The position numbers and the translations under genes are program-made. A stretch of DNA of 64,000 bases from Morinoia aosen (lineage: Eukaryota > Arthropoda > Malacostraca > Amphipoda > Talitridae), in assembly GCA_030386875.1 (NCBI GenBank), contig CM059562.1:66834201-66898200 (forward strand), written 5' to 3'. The notes below the pieces were generated by a model. It worked only from the letters and a program-made list of their open reading frames with translations, had not been told where the DNA came from and did no database searches. Within the stretch, counting starts at the first letter, position 1. Each line of letters begins with the position of its first letter. Of the stretch, positions 34,601-48,500 are shown in pieces.

Positions 34601-37600
34601 TGCTCTTAAAAGTGATTAGCTTCCAGAGACATGAATACATAAGTAATGTACATGAAATGTTGAATTGCAAGAAATTGATTCTTTATTCTTCACAAACTAA
34701 GTTGCATAAAACTGGGAAATGAGTTGTACATTTGGTGTTTAGAACAATCGCTTTGACAACAGTACTATAATTTGGAAATTTCCGCTCGTTTCACAACGTG
34801 TGCAAGTGTGTTTTTTGGTGCTAGTTATTTTTCTCCGAACATCTATGCAGAAAAAATCTTTTATATATACCTGTATCAGATTCTCTAAATTGTAAGGCGC
34901 TGAAAATGTCTAGAATGACGAAACGGACTCCACCGTCCTAGAGATTACGGATTCTATATGCCCCCCTCACGTATCCCACCTACTGCCATTGTACAACTGC
35001 ATGGTAATGGTCATCTGCATTTAAAATGTCTTTTGAGAATAGTGTGAAAAGCCGAGCGCGTAGAATTTTGGCTAAGGATGTCTTACAGAAATTCATTCGA
35101 ATACATAACTTAGATTTTCTTCATTTCAGCCATTTTTTCACATTACTTTGACGTATTATGAGTATTCTAGCAAAATCTTTTTCAATATCCAGCGTGAATA
35201 ATATCGCTAAAACTGAAAGTTTCGAACACAATTTGGCGTGCTAAAAACTCTTCGTCGCAATGATGCGAAGAGCGGCGAGCAACGAAGGCACAGCATTGCG
35301 TGATCTGAAGCTAGGACGCTCGCAAGCCAATCATGACCGATGGGGCTACACGAGCTGGACTCAACCGTCAGAAAAATGATCAAAAATTTTCGAGCGAAGA
35401 TGCAGCCGAAGGTTGAATTTCGAACTTGTTTGTGAGATTTTGAAAAGAAAACTCACGTCTATTCTTAATATGTCCATCTTATTGAATCATAAATCTTAAC
35501 TATTGTTTGGAGCGGGCCAACCAAGCCTCTATTAGTCGGGTAAGTGCACTGCTACACTCCTTCAGTGTTTTCTGAATCTTGGCCGAGGCAAATTATGCGG
35601 AGGATCACGTCACGTTTTCCGCCCGTGCTCGCTGCCCACCCTCTGCTGCGGCTGCCTGGACCATCAGCTTAGCCTCCAGCGTGAGACCCACGCCAGAGTT
35701 TCTGTTTTTCTTTTTATTTCTTCCCTTCTTTTTCGTGTTCCGAGTGCCTATCTCATGCAACTCTGCTCCGCGCAATAATTAGCCGCCAATTGGTTACGGC
35801 AGCTGTATTGAGTGGTTAGTAGCCTTAAAGAAATGAAAGTGCACCGTGTTCCAGCACGCAGATGAAGGATGAAGAGGCAGCTAGTGCTTGCTATCAAACA
35901 CATTGAGAGCGGACAATGGAATATTTAGTACGAAATGAAACCGTATTTTTCTTTCAAAGTCCAAGCCACAATTTTCCAGAAAACATAAGCGATCATTTCA
36001 GTATTTTACATCAGACATTTATCAGTACATCAGACTTTTATCATTTAATAGGCTACGCTATAAGCAAGGAATTTACGATAGATTTGTGAACACAAAAATG
36101 CAGTCAAGTCAAACGTCCCGCACAAATCGTCTGAGTTCTACTCAGTTGGCAACAAGGGGACGGAAGGGAAAAAGGTCAAATTTAAACTTACTTCTTGGAA
36201 TACACACAAGTACAATGCTTCTGATTTCCATGGGGATCACCTCAAAACCAAGACAAGAAGAACTCCTTCATCAAAGCCCTGAAGCACAGCACGCATTGGT
36301 TACGCGAAGTGGCGATCGGATTCGCTGTCCCAAATAATCATAATTTTCCACCGCTATTTTAAAACCCTGTCAAGTTTTGCCGTTGCTCAAGCTATTTCAT
36401 TTCTATGTTGAACGTATGGAAAAATAATCAGTCAATTAGCTCGTGTACTGTTTCCATTAGATTCACATCAACATTATGCTTCATGTTAGCGGTAGAGAGT
36501 GCTTAGCACGTTGACTGCGTTTGCACGGTTATCACGATTGTTTGAGTTAGACTGTCAGAAGCAGCATTTAAAAGCGACTTCACCACTCAAAAAACTCGTC
36601 CCTTTTCTAAGAATGTGATAGCACGAAGATATTTTAGCTCGTAGGCTAAAATTTATTCTATACATAAGTAATAAAATAATTGAAATGCTGTACATTTACA
36701 CCTATGCATGAATGAGAAATTTACTTAATGGTCCATACACGTCCTTATACGCAGTCAACGTGTTAAGGAGGTAAACCGCTTTACAGTAGTAACAGTTTTC
36801 ATTTTATAATTTTTCTTTAAAGGGAAAATGTGCTCCTCAAATGAGCTTCCCTCTTCGTTCTGTTCACAAGCCTCGTTCCCTTCATGCACTCGTCCGAGAT
36901 GCACCAGCGCCTGCATCATTTTAATTATACAAGAACGAAGCCAGGATATTTTACCTATTATTTCCCACCCAAATATCTACGGGAAGAACATTCTTGGCGT
37001 AGATTTAAAATTGGATTTATCCTGAAGATCAGTACGAAATTTTTAAAGCAACTTTAGCGTCCACGCTGCGCTGTTCACGAAAACAGCAGTTCTAAGCCTC
37101 ACCACAGAAAGAAATAATTCGATAAGCGAAACAAAATTCAGAACACTCGAGCTCTGAGCCAGTATGACCACGTCTTTTCTTTACATTAATCACATTTTCG
37201 AATGAGTTACGCTGCACAGGTGATGGTTTGGAACTTGAGATGTAACCCCAGAATGGGTCATTTCGCTTTTTCCGATAGCCAAATCCTATTCCATTTTTAT
37301 AATGGCATGCAGAGTTCAAAACATTCTCATTTAGTTTAGTTTAGTTTAGTTGAAATTCAAAATAGTGTTCATGGTTCACGCCATCAGCCAAAATGCAATC
37401 TAAAGAAGGTCCAAAAATTATCGTTTTGAGATCATTAACTCGTTTTTGCCACCACGAAGCATCTGTAAGTGTGTTAAATCCTTGTTTTAGGAAGCTCTGC
37501 GAGAATCGTGACTTTCATCTTTGTATGCATGACTTGACGACAGATCAGAAGTTTAGAAATGTGTAATAAATTGCGAAAGAGTAAAATTTGCTACAAAATA

Positions 37601-40600
37601 ATGCTGAGGAACTTTCAACACAATGAGGACGCTTCAATCTGTCCAATAGCTGCAACACATTAGCTACAGCTACACCGTAACCATCGACTAAACGCTGTAC
37701 AGAATATCGTGGCCGTTTTGCCGAGCATTGAAGGAAGCTTTCAAAAGACCAGGTTCAAAAGTGACCGACAGAAGGATGGAGGGCCGTAGGTGAGCATGGG
37801 CGTGCTCACGATGTGCAGAGATCCATCACATCCCAAGCGTTTGCGCGCACCCAACACGAAAACCTAACAAATGCTTTCGCTGCCTCCTGCGCAACCCACT
37901 CTCTAAATCACTGCAGAAGGTTCTCGCGTACAAGCTCACTGTGGAAACCAGTGAGTTGGAAACTCCGTAATTACTGCGTCTTCACCCAGATGCGCCTCAT
38001 GAAAATATTGTCCGAAGCCATAATCCCTCACCGCCTGTACATCAGCATCATACTCGGAGAGTTGCTTCTCATAAATGAACTCGTGTTGGGTTCTCTAGGC
38101 ATTCCCATGGACTATGTATGCGTCCTAGTTTTTTTCGGTGAGCTTCGAAGCAACTGTGTGAGCTTCTGTATCAGCGTTTCGCAGAGAGCTTCAATGTAAT
38201 TTTGAGCACTATTGCTACATGAATATTTTGTAATAATTTTCTATGCACCAATGTGAACTATTGCCAAATCAATATTTTCTATAAATTTTCAAGTATTTCT
38301 AAACTACTGCTGCATTGATGCATCATGATGAGTTCCTAGACAATATTAAGAACTTCAGCTATTTCAACATTTAGGACTGAGTTTCAAAGAACTCCTATAA
38401 ACAACTGCTACACCTACATTTCACTATAAGTTTTTCCGCTAACTTCATTTTCGCTTCAGGAAAAGCATCATTTCACCTCATTCGTACACTGTTAGATAAG
38501 GCTCCAGAAGCGATTACTTTTCACGTTAACCATTTCGCGTAGTTTAGGATTTTATGAATTTTTGAAGTAGTTTTAAGGGTTGAAGAAAAAATTACGGTTT
38601 TTTTCTTCTATTTGGTCAATTTCGCATCACAAACATATGAATAAATTGTAAACTGTAACTGAGTGCAAATTGGATGAATTTTGTTGTCAATATGAACAAA
38701 TCCGCATCAAAAGTAAGCACACAACCGTACTCAAACAAAATATTCTTAAAAATTCCAAAATGTTAAGTACAGTTGAAGTACCATTCGTATTTATGATCAT
38801 TTTCTCATTTCATTCCCGTTTCGAAAGAAGAAAAAAGTGGCACGACACTAAACTTATTCGAAGTCTGTATCCGAGCTAGAGCACTGCCGGCCTCCCAACC
38901 AAACGAAGCTCGAACACAACGCACTCTTCTTTTTTTGAAGATCGATCGGTAATTCTTATAAATCTCGCTGCCAAACGTGGGCTCCAAATTGTCCTGAAGG
39001 TGTGAGAAGAGCATGTTTACGGGTGAAAGAGGGCGAGAGAGAGGCAGGGGGCAAGTCACGAAGATCGGGCACTGCACGGTCTCTTGCACATATTACCCAA
39101 CGCTGTCATGGCTGTCTCTCTCAATATAACACCTGATAGAGACTTGCCAAAACCCGAATATGATTTTGCAAGTTACTTGGCTCGAGCGTGACAATGAATG
39201 ATTATCAACCAAGGAAGTTTTGAAAATAAACGCTCTCATTCTTTCGCGAGAACTTGAAGCACACTCGTTCTGTTTTGTGGCCCATATTTACATTTTGCGG
39301 ACGCGCAAAAAACGTTGGCATTCGAGGAAATTCACATTTTCATTTCAAGAACGTACCCAAAAGGAAGTGCTGTTTTTCGAGAAAAAAATCGCTGGGACCA
39401 TTTGTCAGAGGGTGCTAATGACAAGAGATGCATCAGGAGTACAGGTGTCTTAACACCACCCCCAGTATTGTGGTACACGAACGTCCGTCGTGTCGCGCCG
39501 ACAGTTACACGGTCGCCTGTCACAAAGGGAGGCGATGGATGGACCAAACCTTATGGATGACTCCAGGCAACACAAAAAAAGTTTCAATGTTATGCGAAGT
39601 GAAGCAACAGTTCTCATAAACTTCATGATTGAGCACGATTGATTGGAACGATGTTCGAGGGATAGGGACTGTAAAAAATCAGACTCGTGACGCTGAGATT
39701 TCGACGAGAACTTTGAAGTATTCTGAATTAGCAGGGCGCCCTTCGGAGGACGAGTAATGCTTTGAATCTTATCATAAATTTTAAAGTAGAACTTCGACGT
39801 ATTTTGACTGGAGTATATGCCGTTAAATGGCAAATAATGGAGTGACTTTCTTAGTGTTTGTGTTTTGTTTTTAACTTCAATGTACATTCAAACGGTAGAA
39901 CGTCAGGTATCGAGCCTGTATTTGAGAAACACAGACATTAGGTTTAAGAAACACATGATTTGAATGACTATATCTATAGAAGTTTTTAATGACTTAATTT
40001 TGTTCACTGAAATCATTAGTTATTTTGTCTCATTTGAATAACACTGTTTAATTTGCATGATTAATTCCCAGCTACACAATATACCAGAAATCTATACTTG
40101 AATTATCATAGAATGAAGGGCAATGAAATTTTTCAATTGAGATACTTTACAAAAACGATCGGCTTTAAAAAAATACATCATCACGAGTTCATAGCTTCAC
40201 AGATAATTCAGTATGAAAATTGCAGATACATTAAAACGAAAAGTTTGTATTTACATATAAATGACTTTCGCCTTAGTTGCCACATTTTTGCTAATTGCCT
40301 GCTTGGGTGCCCTCTGGGCACTCCGTTTCACGGACTAGGCCGCCACCCTTCTTTTTACCGGTGTTGCAACTTCTAATTAAGGTCCGGTGCCCTCTTGACA
40401 GAATAAAATACGGGAAGCTGCAGCATGCGTAGAGACTTTCACGAGACTGAGGAGCGAGCGTCACCCCGAGCTGGGGAGGTAAGTGTGTGCGAGGCAGCAA
40501 TGCTGTGGCGATGGCTAGGCGGGTCGTGTAAGGTTAGGGGTCATCTGCACGGTCGCAACCAACATCTCGGTAACTCAGTTTGCTACCTCTAATAAAAACT

Positions 40601-43190
40601 TGCCCTCAATAGCGTAACTTGCCGGCATGAGGTCCTAACAGACCCAGCTGCTATAAATGAGCTCGTTCTTTTCCCTTTTGGGCGCAGGCTAACGCTTTCG
40701 TAAGGTCAATTTCTGAGCGATGAAATCATACTAGCTCCTTGGGGCAAAAAATTACTTTACACAAAAAGCTGCTGGCGAAGAGAACCACTTACAGACGTAA
40801 CAAACTTCTTGTGGTGTTGAAAATTATCACAGTCTAAAATCTGCAAGCACACTGAGAGCGTATATGCCCTTTTCGAAGGAGAGATTTGCTTTTTTAAGCG
40901 GATAAATGACAGTATCTTACTAGGCATTCGACCTCCACGCGGTTTAGTTCTGCAGTGACAATAAATTTATTGTTTCCAGGACCATGGCACAAAATCGTCC
41001 ATTATGATAAGGGTGTGTAATAGAGACAGAAGCAGAGTCGTAGATACATTTAAGAAAATTATACAGTATGGATATGAGATTATTCATGTACTCATATTAC
41101 ACCGAGTTGCTACACCCCTCAATAGTTCAGGCAGTTTACTTTCGCACGAATGAACGAATAAATCATTGGGATAAATAAACAAATCAGTTAACGTTATGGA
41201 TGGGTGAAGATCAAGACCGAATTATTCTGATTTTTGACGGATTGACTTAGCAGGGAAGCTGCGAGATTGATGGCTAGTACTCCCATTGCCCCCACTAATT
41301 GCCTGCGATTGCTGTCATTCGAACGTGATCGATCAAGCGAGCACCGGAGACTGACCGTCCGCTGCACAATGCTCGCGAGTGATCGATAGCTGTTAAAAAA
41401 TACTTCGATCCACAAGGAACGATATCGCTTGCATTTTGAACCGAATTATTATTTCGACATCAACCTTAGCCCTTAATTTTATGTATCAGTTCCCATATTA
41501 AGATCATAAAAAGCCTGTGTATGCTTAAAGGCTCCATGTACGGAAATGGCAACTGAATATAGTCTGTGTTTCGATTCGGTCAAGAAGTCTGTTCTGCAAC
41601 AAATGTTTATCGATCAAAATGAAGATGATGGAACAGATTCATTAACAAAAGTGCCTTGCCTGGAGATCGGCGCACCATGCTAAATTGATACTTTTGCTGC
41701 AAATAAAAAATATAATTTTAAAGAGATTGCAGAGCAGTAATGCAAGTAAGTGCAGGACGTCCGTTATCAAGCTTGCAGATTGCTTTCGAAGGGCTAGAAC
41801 CATTGGACGAGGCTCTGCCATTGGAGCGTGCATTTCAGCTTAAAAAAATTCCCGATATGGACAAGTGGAACTCACGACTTTATCGGAAGCGAGGAATCCC
41901 ATAGGAATAAATAAGATTACAGTGATAAAAAGACGCAGTATTTATGGACAGAGTTAGCAAAGCGGACAAACGTGCATACCTTCTGAAAACAGATCTTTAC
42001 TCCGAGGTTGGGTTCCGACTTGCCACTAATGAAATTTCGCTCGTACAAGTGACCATGCAAAGAATACTCAGGAATACCAATCGCCTCCAGAGCTCGCATG
42101 AATAAATAAAGCGGGAATAAACTGAACACCAGTTTTAGCGCGGGAAAAATACAGTCGATATCAGCTGGCAATTAACTAGCATTTTTAATAAACTTCGGAA
42201 CCAGAAGTGACTGTTTTTTTGCCTAAGAGTAGAAATGCTAGAAAACTAAAGGAGAAGAACACTTATGAGCTTGAAACTCAGCGTGTGTAATTTACTAGTT
42301 TATGTTGCACATTTTTTTTAACTCCATTTGCCAGATTAAAAATTTTACCTACTTTAGGTAACAAGACCAGTCGAAGAATCAATGACATGCCTATATGAAT
42401 ACCGTACGCTAAAAATATCTATAGATTCCTCATGCGACGAGCATTCTCAGAGATGGGTTACCTTCTCGATAAAATTAACTCTACGTACATGGAAATATAA
42501 GTTTCATTCAGGCGTACGCTATTTAGTACAGTGATGTAATACTCAGGAAAAGTGTAATACAGTGATCATTTTGACCCAACGATTTGCACACTATTATTTT
42601 CAACTGTCTTAAAAAGTACCATAAATATTTGAGCTGTTCTTACCGTGAGGAGCCAAAATATTTATAAAACTACTAACTGCATGAGTCCGATAAAGAAAAG
42701 AGATCACTTTATTCAGATTTCAATATTTAAAAGTAGCCGAAAATTCAAATGAGCGAATAACAATCCCAATCTCTCAATCAACAGTGGCAGTGCTAAATTC
42801 AGTACCAGCAATTTCGTTTTTGAAAAATAGTCCTGTGCCCATCTCGAAGTACTTTTAAGTTCATTGAAAAACTTCATACAAACTTTCTACAAAAAAGTGA
42901 CACGAAACATCTTTAAAGAGCTAAAATCGAGAGGGTTGATTTTAAACATCAAGAATTTGTGTGTGACTTGAAAAAATTATTTAATTTTTCCCCGTCGGCG
43001 CTGATGAATTTTTCACCGACGGAGCTGGTTTGCTCCGCCGAATTTCTAAATTACAAAAAAATAATATCAAAACACGTACATGAAAGAGATGTCTGCTCAA
43101 ATATAAGAGTGAAGTTAGCACCAAATGTTCTCAAATATGAGGGGAGATATTCACCGTAAATAGATGCGAGAGCTCCTTTCTAATTCCAGT
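34601..43190. other. No recognised gene; small microsatellite
   Basis: There are several frames of 80-145 codons (37813-38199 plus, 39450-39887 minus), none with a recognisable domain. A (TTTAG)4 run lies at 37330-37351. GC-richer patches occur at 35590-35790, 39460-39550 and 40290-40520 without identifiable coding content. Confidence 0.5.
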
Positions 43191-43704
43191 GTGATTGCAG
43201 CGCAATCTAGAAGTGTGATTGCAGCGCAATCTAGAAGTGTGATTGCAGCGCAATCTAGAAGTGTGATTGCAGCGCAATCTAGAAGTGTGATTGCAGCGCA
43301 ATCTAGAAGTGTGATGGCAGCGCAGTCTAGAAGTGTGATTGCAGCGCAATCTAGAAGTATGATTGCAGCGCAATCTAGAAGTGTGATTGCAGCGCAATCT
43401 AGAAGTGTGATTGCAGCGCAGTCTAGAAGCGTGATTGCAGCGCAATCTAGAAGTATGATTGCAGCGCAATCTAGAAGTGTGATTGCAGCGCAATCTAGAA
43501 GTGTGATTGCAGCGCAGTCTAGAAGCGTGATTGCAGCGCAATCTAGAAGTGTGATTGCAGCGCAATCTAGAAGTGTGATGGCAGCGCAGTCTAGAAGTGT
43601 GATTGCAGCGCAATCTAGAAGTATGATTGCAGCGCAATCTAGAAGCGTGATTGCAGCGCAATCTAGAAGTGTGATTGCAGCGCAATCTAGAAGTGTGATT
43701 GCAG
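43191..43704 (+). repeat. 24-bp minisatellite, 21.4 copies
   Basis: The unit contains GTGATTGCAGCGCAATCTAG. It holds an internal hairpin (GATTGC, AGC, GCAATC) and the palindrome TCTAGA. Copies are nearly identical. Marker variants show larger duplications: the pattern of units 8-11 recurs as 12-15 (96 bp), and units 6-8 recur as 17-19. Because 24 is a multiple of three and no frame has a stop, 8-residue repeats such as VIAAQSRS appear in several frames on both strands. I treat these as by-products. Confidence 0.97.
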
Positions 43705-44719
43705 GAGATATCCACAGTTGGCTGGCGCAGTTGTGATCAGTAGATCGAGAAAGTAACATGGGGGATAAACACAAAATTGCCCGATGGGACATTAAGAAAG
43801 ACTTAATTACATGGACACAATTTTTTTTAACGTGTCGTCAACTCTGGCGTATTTTTGTAATTTACTTCATCACAACCCTGTGATCGAATCTCTGTTTAAT
43901 CTTCCCCCCCCCCCCTGGCACTGTGTTGGTGTAAGATTTTATTGATTTTCTAAACATGTCATACGCACTCTATTCAGTATTCTTGGTTTCGGCATGCAAA
44001 TTTTTTTCAGGAATCATTTTGTTACGGCGATAGGATTGTAGACCCATGGATGACTCGACCAGGTAAAACATCCCTGAACCATCACAAAGAAAGTTATCCC
44101 ACAACGTCTCTTGTCTGTAACATAATTACAGTGCCATGGAGAAACACTCCTTTTCTCATATTTTCCTTTACTTTTGATCACTAAAGTGAGCACTTATTGA
44201 ATAGTCACGCAAAACATGTACAAACACACATTGAGTGAAAAGTTATTGACGCGATAACTTTCTCTCAAGTCATAAGCTAAGTAATTGACATGCATGAAAT
44301 TTTTAATAAATGTTGACATTCCTCAAATATCTGTGACATATCAGACATATCGCCAATATCTGTGAAAAAATTAATTCACGGACGGAACTGGTTATTCTGA
44401 ATATCTGGAAATCTTAGAGTGCACTATTATTTGCGCGAGTTATTAAAACTTGTCAAACCCGAAAAGTAAGCGCTGAAATTGTGGTGTCTTAGTCTGAACT
44501 ATAGACTAAGCCCCTTTATGTATAATTATCTAAATAGGGAAAATTAATAAATGTTTAGCTATTTTTATTTTAAATGCACATTTATCAGGCATTTGTGTGA
44601 ATATGCATTTAATTCTTTGGAATTACTTGAATAGGTCGTTAATCCAAAGAGTTTCTTAATTTCAATACCTCATCTGCAGTAATTCTCGTAATATGTCAAG
44701 AAGAACTTCTCACGACTTG
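43705..44719. other. No recognised gene; poly-C tract and hairpin
   Basis: A run of 12 C lies at 43904-43915. A hairpin with 8-bp arms CTTAGTCT/AGACTAAG lies at 44488-44510. The 3' end of the neighbouring Tc1-like remnant may extend into 44600-44719, but I could not find its terminal repeat. Confidence 0.5.
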
Positions 44720-45530
44720 AGATGTCCTTGATTCACATTTGTGGATCATTGATCCACAATGATGTCCATTTAAGTTAGGTCACTGTTTGAGAATACTCCA
44801 CAGGTACTTTATTGGGCTTAAATATGTGAAATTTGCAGGCCATCAAATGTTTCAACTCCCACTGAACCCTAGTTTTTTGAGATACCTCAGAATTTTTCGA
44901 ACTTCATGCAAGCTGGCATTTTCATGCTTGAAAATATTTCTGCTGAATGTTACCCTCTGTCTCTTCAACCACGGTTCAAAGTAATACTCCTCAAAAATTA
45001 AGTATGCGTTAGCCATCATTTTAACGCCGTCCAACACTTTTCAAGGGCCAGCTAAGGTTATTACGACAATCCCACCCTAAATCACAATTCCCCCACCAAC
45101 TTGGTGCCACAAACGATGATGGCGATTCTGCTCATTTATCTCTAGCTTTCATCCCAACCATCAAGAGTTGCAAGCATTCATTCAGTAAACAAAACTTTCA
45201 AAAAGTTACTCTAATGTTGTCTTCTGTCCATTTCAAACGATTTTGTGCGTGAATTTTCGTCAATATATTCTTTACCATCAGTTTTACTAATTTAAAAACA
45301 TCCTCCAGATGGTGACATCGAGTATTTTTCGACAAGTTGCCAAACCAGTGTTGTTAAAAATCATAGATTTCGCACAGTGTCACGTAAAATTCGTTGCATA
45401 GAACGACAAGAAACAACTCCTCTGACGTACCTTTGTAAACACCGGATAAGTTCATCGCAGTCTGACGATATTTATCTAGCACTTTAGCTATTTCCAGTGT
45501 AGTTTTACTTCGGCAATTTTAAAGAAATTA
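44720..45530 (-). pseudogene. Second Tc1-like transposase pseudogene, badly decayed
   Basis: On the minus strand the order of motifs follows a Tc1 transposase. EIAKVLDK with a helix-turn-helix look lies near 45500. KWTEDN is near 45235. GGGIVI, a stop in place of Trp, then GGIV follows near 45090. LDGVKMMANAYLIFEEYY matches the family's LDGVMNADKYLEILEE block (near 45035). HENASLH corresponds to QDNAPxH, with the second catalytic Asp changed to Glu. NKVPVEYS lies where NPIExLW is expected (near 44800). Frameshifts and stops are frequent. Terminal inverted repeats were not found, so the element limits are unknown. It is a different lineage from the 9.7-kb copy, as the motifs differ. Confidence 0.75.
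44739..44759. repeat. Near-perfect palindrome between direct repeats
   Basis: TTGTGGATCA and its exact complement are separated by one base. The heptamer GATGTCC stands on both sides (44721-44727 and 44761-44767). It falls in the 3' part of the Tc1-like remnant. Confidence 0.85.
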
Positions 45531-48500
45531 ATACTCCCCTCAGAATCATTCAAGCTACACTTATGACCCATATTAAACACAAATTAGAGACCCTCCTTAT
45601 TAATTTAGCTCGCGTGGAACACCATAGTTTAAGTAAGTATGGTCTCAGGTCATTTACACTGCCAGTGCCTGAACGATTTTATTTTTCACAGCATGAACTT
45701 GCTAAAAGCGCCTACATTTTCTAAAAATTTGCCGTAAATTAATTTCACAGTTTTTGTTAGAATTGACCAAGTGTCATCTCGTCAATTAAACTTGCTATTT
45801 AAACACGGCATCGTATACTGCCCCCTCATCAGATCAGTTTCATGCAATTTCTTCCGCGGGATTTATCCCCCATAGTTCCTGTGACTGCGTCCAGCACAAG
45901 CACATTAACGATGCTTTGGAACGCTAAGCAAATTTATGAGAATATGGGAGAATTTTTTTTATCCCCCTCGACTTTCACCTTATATTTTCCAGCACTGACC
46001 TCAACACAGTGTGTCGATGAAATGCTGCTGTATAATTATCTGTACATGAAACTTCTTGCAGGATTTCATATGAGTTCATTGAATATTCTTTTAGGATATC
46101 CCGTACAGCAGATCCTCGTGTGGTTCATGCAAATAACGCACGCAATTGAATTCTCTTAAAAAACATTGACAAATTTCCAATTATTTTTACTTACCGCGTT
46201 TTCACATCTTTGAACTTCTGTGAACTTTAGAAGCTCATGAGTTTTGGTAACGAGGTGGTGACCGTCATGTTCAAACACCCAAAATGATGAGATCAAGTAT
46301 TTTGTTTCATCATAATCAATCATATAGAAACAATTAAAACGTAATGGATAGCACAGAAAATCCTATTTTCATACAATGTAACTATGTATGTTAGAAATAC
46401 TAAATGTCTACCAGTTTTCAAAGTACACCTTCCTTCTTTGGATCAGGTTTTCATATCACACTCTGTACAGGTTTATCGAATGTCTGTCGCAAGAATGCAT
46501 GATATCAGAATAGTGAAAACTTTGAATTCGATCAGTATTTTGGTCAAAGTTTCCATACGAGCCCTATGCAACCACCTACTAAGAATTGCATGTAAATTTA
46601 ATCCCTTAATTAAAATGGTTGTATATTCACGATACTTCATTTTAAACTCGATCGTACGCACAATTACACCTGCAAAAGTACGAGGAAATCTGAAACTGAA
46701 CACCAATGCTAACGAAGTGCTAAAGTCTCTTAATAGCCTATCAGTTATGTGCGTTTGCATTTTAAACTCCGAGATAGTATTCTTCCATTGTTAGCCCTTC
46801 TTTTAATTTTCCAAAGCAATACTCTAAAATATAAAAAATCTAGCCTTTTGTTTGATGATGCAACAATACAGCTCACACACTCTTGGTATTCTCATTTTCT
46901 GATTAAAACGGGCTAAAGGTGAATCTTTGCGCATGAACATCGTCCATCAGTTAACGTTAAACTTTCTGCAGCGGCTCAAGGATAGGAAATTTAGGCGTAA
47001 TTTGTTTTGCTTAAGACTCGCACCAGCATGCAAGCGTGAGTCAAGACCTCACTCCAGCGCCTTTTGGTCGATCTTTCACGGTTCATCAAGACAGAATCGT
47101 CAACTCCATTAGTATGGTGAGCCATAATATATCAGAGATATATCACAACTGATACATACCGACCCATATATCACCGACAAATGTACGAACCCTGCTGGTC
47201 ATTGTGATTGTGGCAATTTTTATTGCAGGCATGATTGTTATCAGCTCCGTGAGGCGGCGCAGAGGATTGCTCAAGGAAGTTTCCGTTTGGGCTAAGCGGG
47301 CGGTCTCCAGATCAACCATCGGGCAGGTGGTGCCGGTCGGTGTAGCACTGCCAGCCCTGGGTCGGCAAAATTGCGATATTCTGTATCTAAATTATTTTGG
47401 ACAGATTGTGATTTTATTTCTTCGTATATTACTTTGTGTGTAAGTCAGGTGATCACACGTGTAGCCAGGGACTTGAGCGCGGCGAACATAAGTTAAGCCC
47501 GATTTTACGGTTCCTAATCGGAACTGAGGTCCACAGTTCTCATGATATATATTTTGCCTTATTCTTATTCTTTAAAGTGAAATCGAGAAAACGGAACCCC
47601 AGAGTTTCACTGACTTGAGAAGGAATTTTAAACAAATTCGGTCATGCTGAAGGTTGTTCATTATGATTTAGAGTTACACCGTGTGCCCGATGCCAACAGT
47701 CTCGACTCTAAATGGTCTCTACGCGGGCAGTGGCAGCAACAAATGCTGTAGAGTTCTTTGGTTTACATTTGGCACGGGCAGAACTTCGTCAACTTGATTG
47801 ATTCTTTACAAGGTGCGAAGGCCTAAAGACCAGCGGGTGCCCGAGATAGTCATCTCAAGATGCGGACTGATGGAGGTGCGTGTAGTTAAGACTACATACA
47901 TGGTCATCCTTACACACACTTTGACTTCCATTTCTGCTTCGGGACATTGTCTCGAAAGTGCCTATGAAGATAGTTTGTGATGCTGATAGCTGAACATCTG
48001 CCTCTCAACCTTAACAATAGGATCGCGTATACGGCATATGCTGAGCGTGAACTATCTAAAAAGCTTTGTGACAAAACAGCTGGTCTATCTATTCACTCGT
48101 TATACTTCGCTGAGATCTGCAGTATTGGGATAACCTTTCAATTGTGTTCAGAAGAACACTTTCTGATGTTCTCCAATTCTATCTGCGATAAAGTCGGACC
48201 CAACAAGGACGTTCACAAATTAGAAACTAATCAATCAGACAGATTTAACGAAGAATTGTTCGTAAGAATGTCGACCCAAGCTACATATTCGTGTTACTCG
48301 TTCGTGTTACAATCTGACTCGGAAAAACGCCGAGAAAAATGATCGTCTAGCTAAACAGAATATCTCATTACAATTTCAACGAGGGGCATTCTCGAAAGAA
48401 TGATAGGCTTGCGATGTCATGAAACAATCGCCTTGAATTCTAGAAGCCAACAATACTCGCAGTTGTATATTGCAACTTTGGAAGGCGAACTTCAGGCCAA

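Noticed and set aside
39450..39887. 145-codon minus-strand frame
   Set aside because: No recognised motif, and overlapping frames are open on the other strand. Length is within chance expectation.
43131..43792. Frames of 190-213 codons with 8-residue repeats
   Set aside because: They are by-products of a stop-free 24-bp minisatellite. Several frames on both strands are open equally.
46384..46794. 136-codon plus-strand frame
   Set aside because: A 95-codon frame is open on the opposite strand over the same bases, and neither shows a domain.
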